Below, piece after piece: positions 27,401 through 39,400 of a stretch of DNA of 64,000 nucleotides; within the stretch, counting starts at the first letter, position 1, and every line of letters begins with the position of its first letter. The notes below the pieces were generated by a model that made no database searches, was not told where the DNA came from, and worked only from the letters and a program-made list of their open reading frames with translations. The stretch is from Bombus terrestris (taxonomy: Eukaryota > Arthropoda > Insecta > Hymenoptera > Apidae): NCBI RefSeq assembly GCF_910591885.1, contig NC_063282.1, positions 2,544,001 to 2,608,000 of the forward strand, written 5' to 3'. The position numbers were made by a program, and so were the translations under genes.

Positions 27401-30400
27401 CTTTTTATCTCAAAATGATAATAAATGATATGAAATTTAATATATTTGGAGCAAATTAACTGCCATTTAGATATTATATCAAATTCAATGGCGTGCAAAT
27501 ACCTTTTATAGCCCCGAACAATAAAACTGGGAAAATATTGGACTTGCAACTAAATGATTGCGGATTTTGTCATTAGATGGTATTGGCAAAATCCGCGATC
27601 ACTTAGTTACCAAGCCAATATCCAAGAAAAGAGAGGAAAAAGTCAAAAGAGACAATATCATAAGAAAGACGTGGAAATTTGGAAAATTGGAATAGCTATT
27701 GGAAAGAGCATGGTGTAGCCTGAGATCAGGATAGATCGGGACGAATCATGGGCTAAATTCGGGAACCTAGAGCATTTAACGAGACACGGTAGAGGGAAAA
27801 CAGGGTTGAATGACGTAGCGAGCAAAAGGCAGGATAGAAAGATCGTAGAATAGCTCGAGGAGGTGCAAAACGAAGGAGTAAAAGTCGAGAGAAAGATATG
27901 GGATAAGCAGACTAAAGAAAGTTTTAGCGAGGAAAGAAGGTTGAAACAAGTAGGATAATTAGCCGGTAGAGTAAGTCGAATAGGAGGGAAGGAGAGACTA
28001 AATGATTCAAAGTGCACGGATAAGATAGCTTTGTAAATATAGATATTTGTAAAAAAAAAAAAAACGTGCAATTCTCGGCTGCGAGGCCGAATAAAACGTA
28101 TTCAATATTTTTTGTAGTCACCGTATAAATATCATAATGCCTATGTCTATTCCTGACGAAACGATATTACGTAGTAATGTAGATTAAAAGATGCATAAAT
28201 AAAAGGAAACAGCCAATTTAATCTAAGAAGAAATCTTGATCGGTCGCGAGGGGAACATTTTAGGGACGATTTAATCGCGTTTTCCGATTCGAACGACCGG
28301 AAGGAGATATACGAGTGATGGGAAACGTGCTGCTTGTCACGGATCGGGGAGTTTCCGGTTAGCCACGTGGCCGACCACGAGGATCGCCGAGTCCCTTTTT
28401 AATTAGCATCGGGCGTCCTAAGGGTTCGACGTGTGCCTCCAGACACCTTTTATCCATTCGCGTAAACGATTCTGCCCTCGTTTCACGGAACAACTACCGA
28501 TGCAAATTTAATCGCCCCTCGTCGCGATTTCTTCCTATTGATTCATCGTTAAGAAAACAACGGAGAATTTACGACGGTTGCTTTGCTGCTTTAACGTTCC
28601 AAGCGGTTCAGGCGGACGTTGAATTTGTTGTTGGTGAATAGACTGCGAACGTCCATGTGATTTTACACTTTTATGGATATCAATCGAAGATGTGGAATCT
28701 ACCTAAGACATTTATCCTGACTGTTAAATTTTCTAACGAGTACTTTGTTATGGAGTTTACGTAACACGCGTTCTTATACCGCGTACGTTGCTTTGTCGGA
28801 ATATTTCGAGAAAATTTCTTTGATAACGATTTTATAGAAACTATGGAATCGTTAAGTTTTGCATTGCGAGATATCAACCGAATAGAATATATGGATAGAA
28901 ACGTGCAATTAATATTTTCTCGTTACTATTTCCCTATTCAAATAAATAAATGGCACATTAAATAAACGTAAGTATAAATTCTAGTTGATTTGTTTCTTTT
29001 AACTACCGTAATTATCATTCGAATAGCATTTTAGAATATCAGCGGGAAAACCAGATTACACGCAAAATTATGAAACGCGAAATATCGATTAGGTTTCTGT
29101 AAATAGGTACATAAAATATTGATAGCACAATTTTTCCTTTTAGTTAATTTCATTTTAATTGGAGTACTTAGAACTGGGAATACGAAATGTCAAATAGCGT
29201 TAGGTAAAATTCATTTTATTGTAATATTTACAGAAGTTATTTAATGTATATTCGATATTTTATGAACCAACACTTTGGGTATTATTGTTAGTTTTTATTT
29301 TTTTAACTGCGTTTAAAAACAACTATATGTGCTTATTTTCACACATATAATATTACTCTACTATATACTCAAACATAATGGCGATAATCTACAAGGTAGC
29401 ACATAATACATCTACGGTTTTAATTATCGCTAGCTTTATCAATGACAATTTATGTTATCCAGTTCTCGGTTGTAGCAACATATACACACACAAAATACAT
29501 ACTATTATACATACGCAGAATATCGTGAATTGGTCTATACTTCAAGAACGTGCAAAAATTGACTAATTTGTCATAATTTTAATTTATCTACAAAATCTGC
29601 AAAGTAATTTACTTGACCAAACGAGACTGGATTTTTTCCCGGTATTATTTATCGTATTGTTTGGTTATAACGAAGAAGATGTTACGATCAGAGCTTCTTA
29701 TTTTGATCTAAAAACTAAAAAAACCGATCATTTCTCAAGACACGCGTAACCTGTGAGAACTAGAAATCTACAATTGACTGCCTACGATACAATGCAATAA
29801 TTTATCGCTTATAAAGAAACGACGAAAACTAACGGAATAAACATTATTTAACAATGACATTTTCAGATTTGAAAAATCGTTTACTCGTTGTACAGACATA
29901 TCGTTTGATCGATACGTTCGATAGCATTATAAAATTTCTTTGTTCTGTCTGTGTGTTTGTACGTGGAATTAAAAGCAACTGCTTATTCCAATTCATTGTA
30001 CTTTGGAATATTCCTATCTCCAATTTCCTAGCTGGAAACAAAACTCGTCTGTCATTGGAAAATGTCACATAATTAACGGGTGGGTGAAATATGTACAGAG
30101 TTATTGCGTAATGCATAACACCGAGGCATGTGCACCGCACACTTGCAATGTTTTCTTTACGTCCTTCTTCCCCTTTTTCTTTTCCTACGAATCGCTGAAT
30201 TATTTCAGTAAGTAATTTCAAAGTTGTGGGTTCCATAAAACGACAAGGAAATTTGAAACAGGCTGTGTAAACTTGGGAATTTCAAATAAATCTCTGTTTA
30301 GCTTTCGTTTCGTAACTGCGTTCGTAAAAATATAAACTCGCTGTCCAATCGCTATTGTCTCATTAATTTATTCATACCGTATACGTTACACACCGTGTAC

Positions 30401-33400
30401 ATTAATTTCTATATTTTAGTAATAATAATACGCGATCAAAGTGTTGGGACTTACTAGCGTACGTACGGCAGACTTTTCAACGTGTATTGGCTTCTCGTAG
30501 CGTTCCGATAAAAGCAACCTTGACGGATAATTGCGCTTAATTGCTGGGGAATTATAAGAACACCGCGTGGACGAACGAGCATCGAATTCTAATGGATCGG
30601 CGGAAAGTAAAGCGATTTAAACGTCAGATAACAACCGACCAAGCTACGGTTTCTTTCGGAATATTATTTAGCTTTTTCGTTTTTGCGATTTAACTTGTTG
30701 ATTAGTCGCTAAAGAGACGGACACCTAATGTTATGTTTTGTTACACGTGTAGCACGTTATCGTTATGTGTCACGTTTGAACTAGTATCAGTATTTAATTG
30801 TTGCTATTAATAACGTTCGGTATAATGCGACGAAAATTGTAAATGGAAGTCGCCAAGTACTGGCTGATTATACAAAAGAAATTGCAGAAACTAGATTGTT
30901 TATCACAAAGAATGATATATGATTAATGACTCCACTTATCTATATGTTTTAATGTATGCCCCAATGTAAGAATAAAATATAGGATATAAGTTATGCTCAA
31001 ATATATGAAATCTACAATAAGCACATTGCAAATTAGTGCCATTTCCATGTACACAATGCTCCTTTTACTTTCCATATTCACATTTAGTATTCTATACTGT
31101 GTTATTTCATTTTTTATAATAATTAATAATTAATAGCATCAAATTAGACAATAACGATTACTTGGTAATCTGTACAATGTGTTTGTACATCTTTGCTAGA
31201 AAATTAATCGAGTTTTATAAAATAAATATGTGACTAACTAAACTAATTTTATACAAAATATACTTTTGAGTGTAAGGTAGAGATTTGAAATTTTCTGAAG
31301 CCAAAACACGTTCCATTTACTTTCCATTTTCATATTTGGTATTCTATACTGCGTAATTTCATTTTTTATAACAATTAATAGCATCAAATTAAACGATAAC
31401 GATTACCTGGTAATTTGTACAATATGTTTGTACATCTTTGCTAGAAAATTAATCGAGTTTTATAAAATAAGTATGTGACTAACTAAACTAATTTCATACA
31501 AAATATACTTTTGAGTATAAAGAAGAGATTTGAAATTTTCTGAAGCCAAAACACGTTCCATTTACTTTCCATTTTCATATTTGGTATTCTATACCGCGTA
31601 ATTTCATTTTTTATAATAATTAATAGCATCAAATTAAACGATAATGATTACCTGGTAATTTGTACAATATGTTTGTACATCTTTGCTAGAAAATTAATCG
31701 AGTTTTATAAAATAAATATGTGACTAACTAAACTAATTTCATATAAAATATACTTTTGAGTGTAAAGAAGAGATTTGAAATTTTCTGAAGCCAAAACACG
31801 TTCCATCCAGATTATATTCCATCTCTACTTCGTTGCCAATTTTCTACAGAGCCACCTAGTATATTTGCATAAACATCTCCGGTCTAATCGTTAACAACCG
31901 TTCGAACAACCAAACTTTTATATCATGGAGAATATTAACTAACCGGTTTAAAATTCATACGCTTCTCGATGTCTGTTTTTCTTTTTTGCTATCGTTGAGG
32001 AGAAAGATATATAATCTCATACAATTCACCGGCATGATATAAGACTAGGGTAAAGGATATTCGACGACTACCGGAGAGCATAAATGAATCGTGAGGAAAG
32101 ATTCGTTGAACTCGAAGAACAAATTGTACTCTAAAATACGGCAGCACTGTAATAATCCTTTGGGTAATAAGTAGAAACCCGGGCTGAACAGTGGTTACAC
32201 GCAGTTTGTAAATTGTTTGCCAGACTTTTCTATAGCGAAACTTCGCCGTATAAATAATTCCTGTGGGAGATACGACACGCCTCGTCGTCACAGTATCCAC
32301 CCTGTTCTTACCTCTTCGCGACAACACATTTGAAATTTTATTTCACATTTAATTCTCAACAAAATGCAACAAATACAAAACATTCTCAGCATCGTTTCTC
32401 GTATGATCATTGTAATAATCTCATTTGCGTTATACCTGAGCAATTTCGACCAATATTACCATGTACATTTTACAAGGAAGCAAAGTTAAAATTTTGTTAA
32501 ATCTTTCTATTCGATCCCTCGGTGATACGAAGAGATTGATGATACGAGATTATTTGGATAATAAAAATAATATAAACTGAAATAAGAAATTGATAATTAA
32601 ATGGAAGGAATTAAAAGATGGAATTGGAATAGTAGAAATAGTAGAAGGAACAGTGGAATTTAGAAAACATTAAAAGAATAGAATTATTCTCAACGATACT
32701 AAAGTTACAAAGTACAAAATACACGCAGAATTACGATACATTACGCGTCATACATTGTTAGAAATTTTTCTGATTGTTCTGAAATTTAAACAGAAAATAA
32801 GGAAAGGAAGAATAAGAAAACGTCTGGATAGAGAAATAACATAGCTATAGTTCTTTCGAATAGACAATAGGTGAGCAAGTTTCCCCTCAAACCACCGATA
32901 TAAGCAATTGAAAATAAATATAAGAAAGACATAGAACAGGAAGCAGCGATCTAAGGGAGGTTATCGCTAAAGTTTTACATACATGCGATGGTCTTTCTTC
33001 GTTGATACACGCACATCATGGTAAATTGCATACGCTAACATGTACTTTCATTGAAATTGTCCTCTTGCCTGGCAATAGCCGATGAAACATCACTTTATAT
33101 CGAAATGAGTATATCGAGGAATTTTATTGTCGTGTCGGCATTAAAAAGTTTCGATTGCAGATTCTTGCACTGTCCAGTCCACTAATCTATCACATCGAGT
33201 TATCGTTGTTAGACGATAGTTTGCTGCTTTCTTTTCTCTATCGCTTACCAAAGCAATATTTCAATTAAGGCTAAAACGTTCAATTTCGTCTTCGTATGAA
33301 AATTAGATTTCCTACTTTGCATTTCGCTCTATTTTATTATATATCCGTCGTATAATAATAATAATAATCAAAAGCCGTACTAGTCGACTGTATCTTGTAA

Positions 33401-36400
33401 TAATTTCTTCATTTTACTATCAGAATACGTAAGCAATATACAACGCAGATACTCAGATCAAAATCATTGACTCTGAAGAAACTTCGAAGCGAGGGACGAA
33501 TAACATTCCGAATCAGACGATTTCCGATACATGAAAATCCACTGTTGGTCGGCGACGTTGGTCCCAGATAATCCATGCGACGCCATTACATGAAGTTCAT
33601 TAAGCGGTCGCTGCATAATTAAACTGGCGGGCTGCTACCAAAACACACGCACGTGTCGACACACACGCGAAAAGGCCGAGTATCCAGTGCTATCATTAAA
33701 ATCGGCCACGAAGTAAACGTTTCAGACGGTAAATATTTAAGTCGACCGCTAAGGGCTCGGTAATGAGAGTCGAGATGGATCGATACATGGCCACGTACGC
33801 GTACAAGAGGACGAATACGCGCGTTCATCGGTTGCTGACACACTTGATAAATATTACCCATCGGCTGAAATTGCTTTCAAATTTCGTCCTTCTTTTGATA
33901 TGCCTTTACGCGATTGTGTTGGCTCGTCAATACCATCTAATGACAAAATCCGCGATTACTTAGTTGTCAAACCAATAATTCCCTGGCGAGTAATTCTAAC
34001 CGGTCGCTTCCTTTTTAACATATTTTCATGATGAGATTTCCTAAAAGGCAAAAGGTGAAAGGTGCAGGTCCTGTGTAAATTTCTGAGATCATCATCTTTC
34101 GATTGAACTTTCAGCAGTTGGAAACGATTATGATATCGATTTCGCTTCTTAAATTATGTTTTTGTGAAACTTTTAGTTTAGATTGATGTTATTTTTGTAA
34201 TTCTATAATATATTCGCCCTAAAGGGAAGGAAAAGTCGTAGAATTTTACGATTGAAATACGATTATGTTATATATTTTGTTAACAGTAGTCCACTTCTTT
34301 TTTATCGTACAACTGTTTACTGGCAATGATTGATGATATTACGTTAGATTTGAATATTGAGTTTTACAAAAATATTGATAAGGAATCGTATGTTGTAGAA
34401 ATTTCTGCAGATTGATAATTTTTTATTGAATGTTTAACGTACGGTAACTGCGTTTATTATGTTATTACAAAAGCAAGGTAATAAGAACCACTTGAATTAC
34501 CACTTAATCAGTGGGATTTCATGGCTTTTTCTACGATTACTCGATAAATACCGATATTGTGCGTATCATGACGCGGAAACATTTGGACAAACAGAAGGAT
34601 CACGATTTTTGCCGGCTGTGTTTTCGAATGTTTTTTCGGCTCTGATCGCCAGTTGCAACGTCGAGTTTATCAAGCCCGCATACAATTTCACGAGTATACG
34701 TCACATTTTTGGCGTTATCTGTCGCGCAAACACAGACAGGAATCACGAAAGGAAAAAATAAAAGAACGTAACGCGGTGTACAGAGATCGCAGAGTCCGTT
34801 CAAGTTCAAGCATAATTAATTAACATCACGGCAGAAACGCAAACACGATAGAATTAGACTCGGACAAAAGATTAAACGGTGAAATTTTAAGAATCGAATT
34901 TGTCGTGTTATACACGTGTTAAGATTCGAACGGAATTTAAAACGCACAGGTAAATTTTTCAAAGTTGCATTTGAATAACGAATACTTCATAATATTTATT
35001 GCGCTTAAGATAAACTTGAAAGCAGCTTTTGCATATTTTTTAAAGAACGCGAATTTTTAGTGCTTTAAAATTGCTTTGAAAGAAACTTTTCTATATATTT
35101 TAAGATATCGCAACAATTTGTTACTTTTCCTAGCGATCATCCTAGCTTCACTCACCGCTGTATAACAATTTTATTCGGCAATCACCTTGACTGAAACAAA
35201 GAATGACCTCTTTAATTTTGGCACATAAAATAAACTTAATTTCAATAAAAATAATAAATTAGTCGAAAGAAGTGGTTATTTCAGGTCGTTGCTTTTTATT
35301 TTCATTACAAACAAAATTTCTCCAAGTATGATCTTGATTAATCAGTTTATTTTAAATCCATCCAGCCGGTCGACTAAAGCAAACGAAATCAAACAAAAGA
35401 TTCACAACTGATCGGAATTCCCTTTATCGCTTTTATTTTTAAATCATTTCATTTCAAATCAAACTTTCCTTTGTCTGCCTGCCAAATGAATTCGTGAGAA
35501 GATGAATTTGACATTCTTTTTTACCCAAGCCATAGTCTACGAAGAAACTTCTTGCAGGGTAATGAAAAATTTATTACTCCGTGACGCTTTCACTTGGGAA
35601 ACTACAAGATGAAAATCGTTTGCTCGCCGTACACCGTCGAAAGAGCTTTTGAAAAGACATTACACTTCCGCTGCAATATGTTGTTCCTCTGATATGCAAA
35701 GTGGAACTCTTTAGCTGGCCATACAGAACGTTTCTGTGATCGAAATACATATAAGCACGCGACTGATTCTGTGTCATTAGGTGTTTCCTCCTCTTCATGG
35801 GGAGTTTCTCCTGTTAGATTCTTGCACACGTTATAGTAAACGTAAAATCCAATGAATGCTAATAACTAGAAATAATTAGAGAAATGGTACCTGGATAGAA
35901 AATTAGTTTACTTATTAAATATTATAATGGATATTTTTATATACATACTTACAGTGGTGTACAAAACAAATTTTAAGTAATACGAAGAAACAGCATAACT
36001 TTACAAAATAAGATTGTGATTGACAGATGACAGAACAAGCAGCAGATATAATGCTCCAAAATAAACAACTCGTTACCACATAGTTTTCTTCTGTTCGCCA
36101 TTGTAAGTGTAATAGAACACGCTTTACAAATCAAAATATCTCATTTCCTAAAAAATAGAAACTTTGTAAGTAATACGAAGAAACAGCATAATTTTACAAA
36201 ATAAGATTGTGATTGACAGATGACAGAACAAGCAGTAGGTATAATGCTCCAAAATAAACAACTTGTTACCAACATAGCTTTCTTCTGTTCGCCATTGTAA
36301 GCGTAATGGAACATGCTTTACTAGTAAAAATATCTAATTTCCTAAAAAATAGAAACTTTGTAAGAAAAGTCCAACTTTCACCAATCAGATAATTTTATTA

Positions 36401-39400
36401 CACGGAATATTTAATGTTCGAGTTACTTCACGCTATGTGCTATCTTTAACGGTACCGTACAATCCTGTTCGACTTATTGGAAAGCATCGTTAATAATTCC
36501 TTTGTGTGCTATCATCACCTTCGTCTATCAATCTATTTAGAATTGTGTCTAAAAAATCGTACGCTGACGTAGCTATGTTCGCCATGTTTAATTTACGGGA
36601 AAATCATTTCGATAATAACGTAGCACCACTCGATGAGGATACTCGTGTAGACAACCATCTTTCATTAGTTATAAAAGGGTTAGGTAGATCGAAAGCCGAG
36701 CGAACAATTACGATAATGGTATTTTTCCTCGCGTCGTCCTAAGCGGTGACACAAACGAACCAACGCTTGTGATAACAAGGCGTCATCATCGTCGCGTTCC
36801 GCCATTGTTCGTATTTATAGCGGACCCGATAAGTCCGATGATATATCGATGCAAATCGATTCGCAAGCAATATATGTACGCTGACTGAGAAACGAAGGAA
36901 AACGAAAGGGAAGCCGTGACGATTGCTGGTGACATTTTTATCGTTGTACGAGAGAGTGTTATCGGTCGCCTCTTCCATTCTCTTCCGATACCCTCACGCT
37001 TTTTTATCGTTTGCAAGTTGCTACTTTATTCTCTTCTTTATACCTCTCTAATTACTTTTGTATTCATCTATTTTTATTATCTATGAATGGTACGAATGGT
37101 AATAAATATAGGAAAGATAAGAAGTTTCGTTTAGATCGGTTGACATATTTTCCTACCAATTTTCACTCCTTTCCAATTGCTTCTAATTTTTCATGAACAA
37201 GATTCGTCACGATTACCTTGACATTCCGTTCATTCCAAATTCGAGAATGGAGCATCGAACACCACGAATCGAGTAATTTACCAATCGGTCTGAATCGAAA
37301 CATTGCAGGTCTCTTCGTTGGTAGATTCCTCATCCTGGAACATAAAGGATACAAGGACCTAAATCGTGAATATTAGTTCTAATTGCTGATTCAAAAAGGA
37401 AACAGATAATCATCTTGTATTTCCTTCGTTTCCATCTCCTCCCCGCTTGACTTATACTTGTTCCTTTTTCCATTCAATTTATTCCTTCTTTTCTCTATTA
37501 CACATTGCTATTTCTCACCCCTCTCTCTATCTCTCTCTCTTTTGCTTTTACTATCCGTTCTTCTTTCACTGCCATCTTTTTTTTTCATCTTCCCTACTCC
37601 TTTCCATCTTCTTCTCCCTCTTTTTTCTCTTCTTTTCCGCTGTATCCCCCAGCAATCTTCTCTTCTCACGCTGCTGTTCCGTTCGCAGTTTCCCCTCTCC
37701 GAATCATTATTATACATAGCAACGATCTTTATACATACTTAATAATCTTCTCGTCTCTTCTTACACCCCGTGCACAATTTCTCTGCAAATAATTATTGCA
37801 CATATTAGGCCATACTCGATCGAGAAAATGTCACATGTTGGCCGTGGATAATCGGAAAAACGAGCAATTCACGAACCTAACCGCGATGAGAATTCCCTCT
37901 TTTTTTCCCCTCCACACCGCGAGTTTTTGCACCCTCAGAGATAAATGTCGCACGATCACGGTGACGTCGGCCAGGACGAAAATTAATTTCTTCTCGATAG
38001 AATCTTAACGACGACGGGACCCCCGCGGTACGCAACTTACGTATGAGCCGTTTTATCGGCATTTTACAATCGGTTCCAGTGTTTGCCTGGAATTTTTCGA
38101 GATAGAGAAAGAGAGGTTAACCGGGGCTGTTTGCACGATTTATCGAGACGATCATCGTTAGACGACCGCTCGAGGTCTCCTCCGAACGAGTTTTTCCTCT
38201 TATCGGTAGCCCGATCCGCATAAAAGATCGTTCTTAAAACCAGGCTGATAATGGTTCTCGAGCAAATATTTAAGTTTCCTGGAATTTTCTTCTGCACGGT
38301 TCACCAGCGGAACTTGGCGGGCGTTCGCGCTTAATAGCCATCCTCTGTTTGCTCGGAACGTCGTGCGCACTGAATTACACCCTGATATCCGCTCGGACAT
38401 ATTTAAAAACAGGTATTTAAAAAGCAGTTAGAGTGGTACACTATGAATATTTAGAGGCAATCGTATTCAACATGTAACGCGATGTCGCGTCGCTTGAAAT
38501 TTATTCTTTGCTCGCAATCTTTATAGCTCGTGGACTGAGTTATAAGCGATATTCGATTTTCGCTCTTTCACCGGCCTTTCTTCTTTATAGGAATTTTTAT
38601 TATTGATATTCTAGTTGAGACATACACCGACAGTCGGAAGACGAAAGATAACAGAACCTACCAACCGATTTACACCACACAAAATAGAACACAATTGAAA
38701 CGTTGTTGCGTGTTATCCACTGTCCACGACACAATCTCATGTATCAAATTTGCTGCTTGGCTCTAGGCAGCCAGTTGTAAATATGTCGTAAAATAGGAAA
38801 AAAAAGAGATATTCTAGTTAATATCTTCGTAGGATGGCAGTGTTGAATCGGTGAACTAATAAACTTTGTTTTCATACTCTGTAGTTCGTAGGGTTTGTTT
38901 TGTAAAATATATTGTATTCAAAAATTCTTCTTTTAATATGCAAGGACAGTTTGAAGGTTTGAAAGGTTGAATCGGCCGAAAGAAAAAGAAGCGCAATGGA
39001 AGACACTTTTCTCGGCGTTGACGTAAACAGATTGCCCCAACTGTCGGCGACAAACAGATCGCCACGATTTATAGGTTGATTCAGGTGCGCTCAGCTTCAC
39101 CTTGACTCATTATTCCAAATCGCGTTCGAGTTCTTTCCTCGCTCGTTAATCGAATTTGCAACCCGCTTCACGATTATTTGTCACGATGAGTAACTGTTAA
39201 CGCGCGAGATACTTTGTTACCAGAAATACAATGTTTGCAGTTGATGTTAAAATGCTTTTATACATACAACATAGCATAAATGAAAAATCGTTAGGTTTAG
39301 CAAACTTGATCTGACAGAGGATTTATTAATCCTGTTGCATAATTTGCATCATTTTAGCCTCGGACGTGCCTCTGTTGCTATTTATCGCAACTACGACAAG

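Noticed and set aside
27658..28071. 137-codon Ser/Leu/Phe-rich minus-strand frame resembling a membrane protein
   Set aside because: It is the complement of a purine-rich block ending in poly(A), so hydrophobic codons follow from composition.
31989..32327. 112-codon minus-strand frame
   Set aside because: No motif or neighbouring exon, in AT-rich intron.
37447..37792. Three overlapping 90-95-codon frames
   Set aside because: All are readings of the polypyrimidine tract, giving only Ser/Phe/Leu/Pro.
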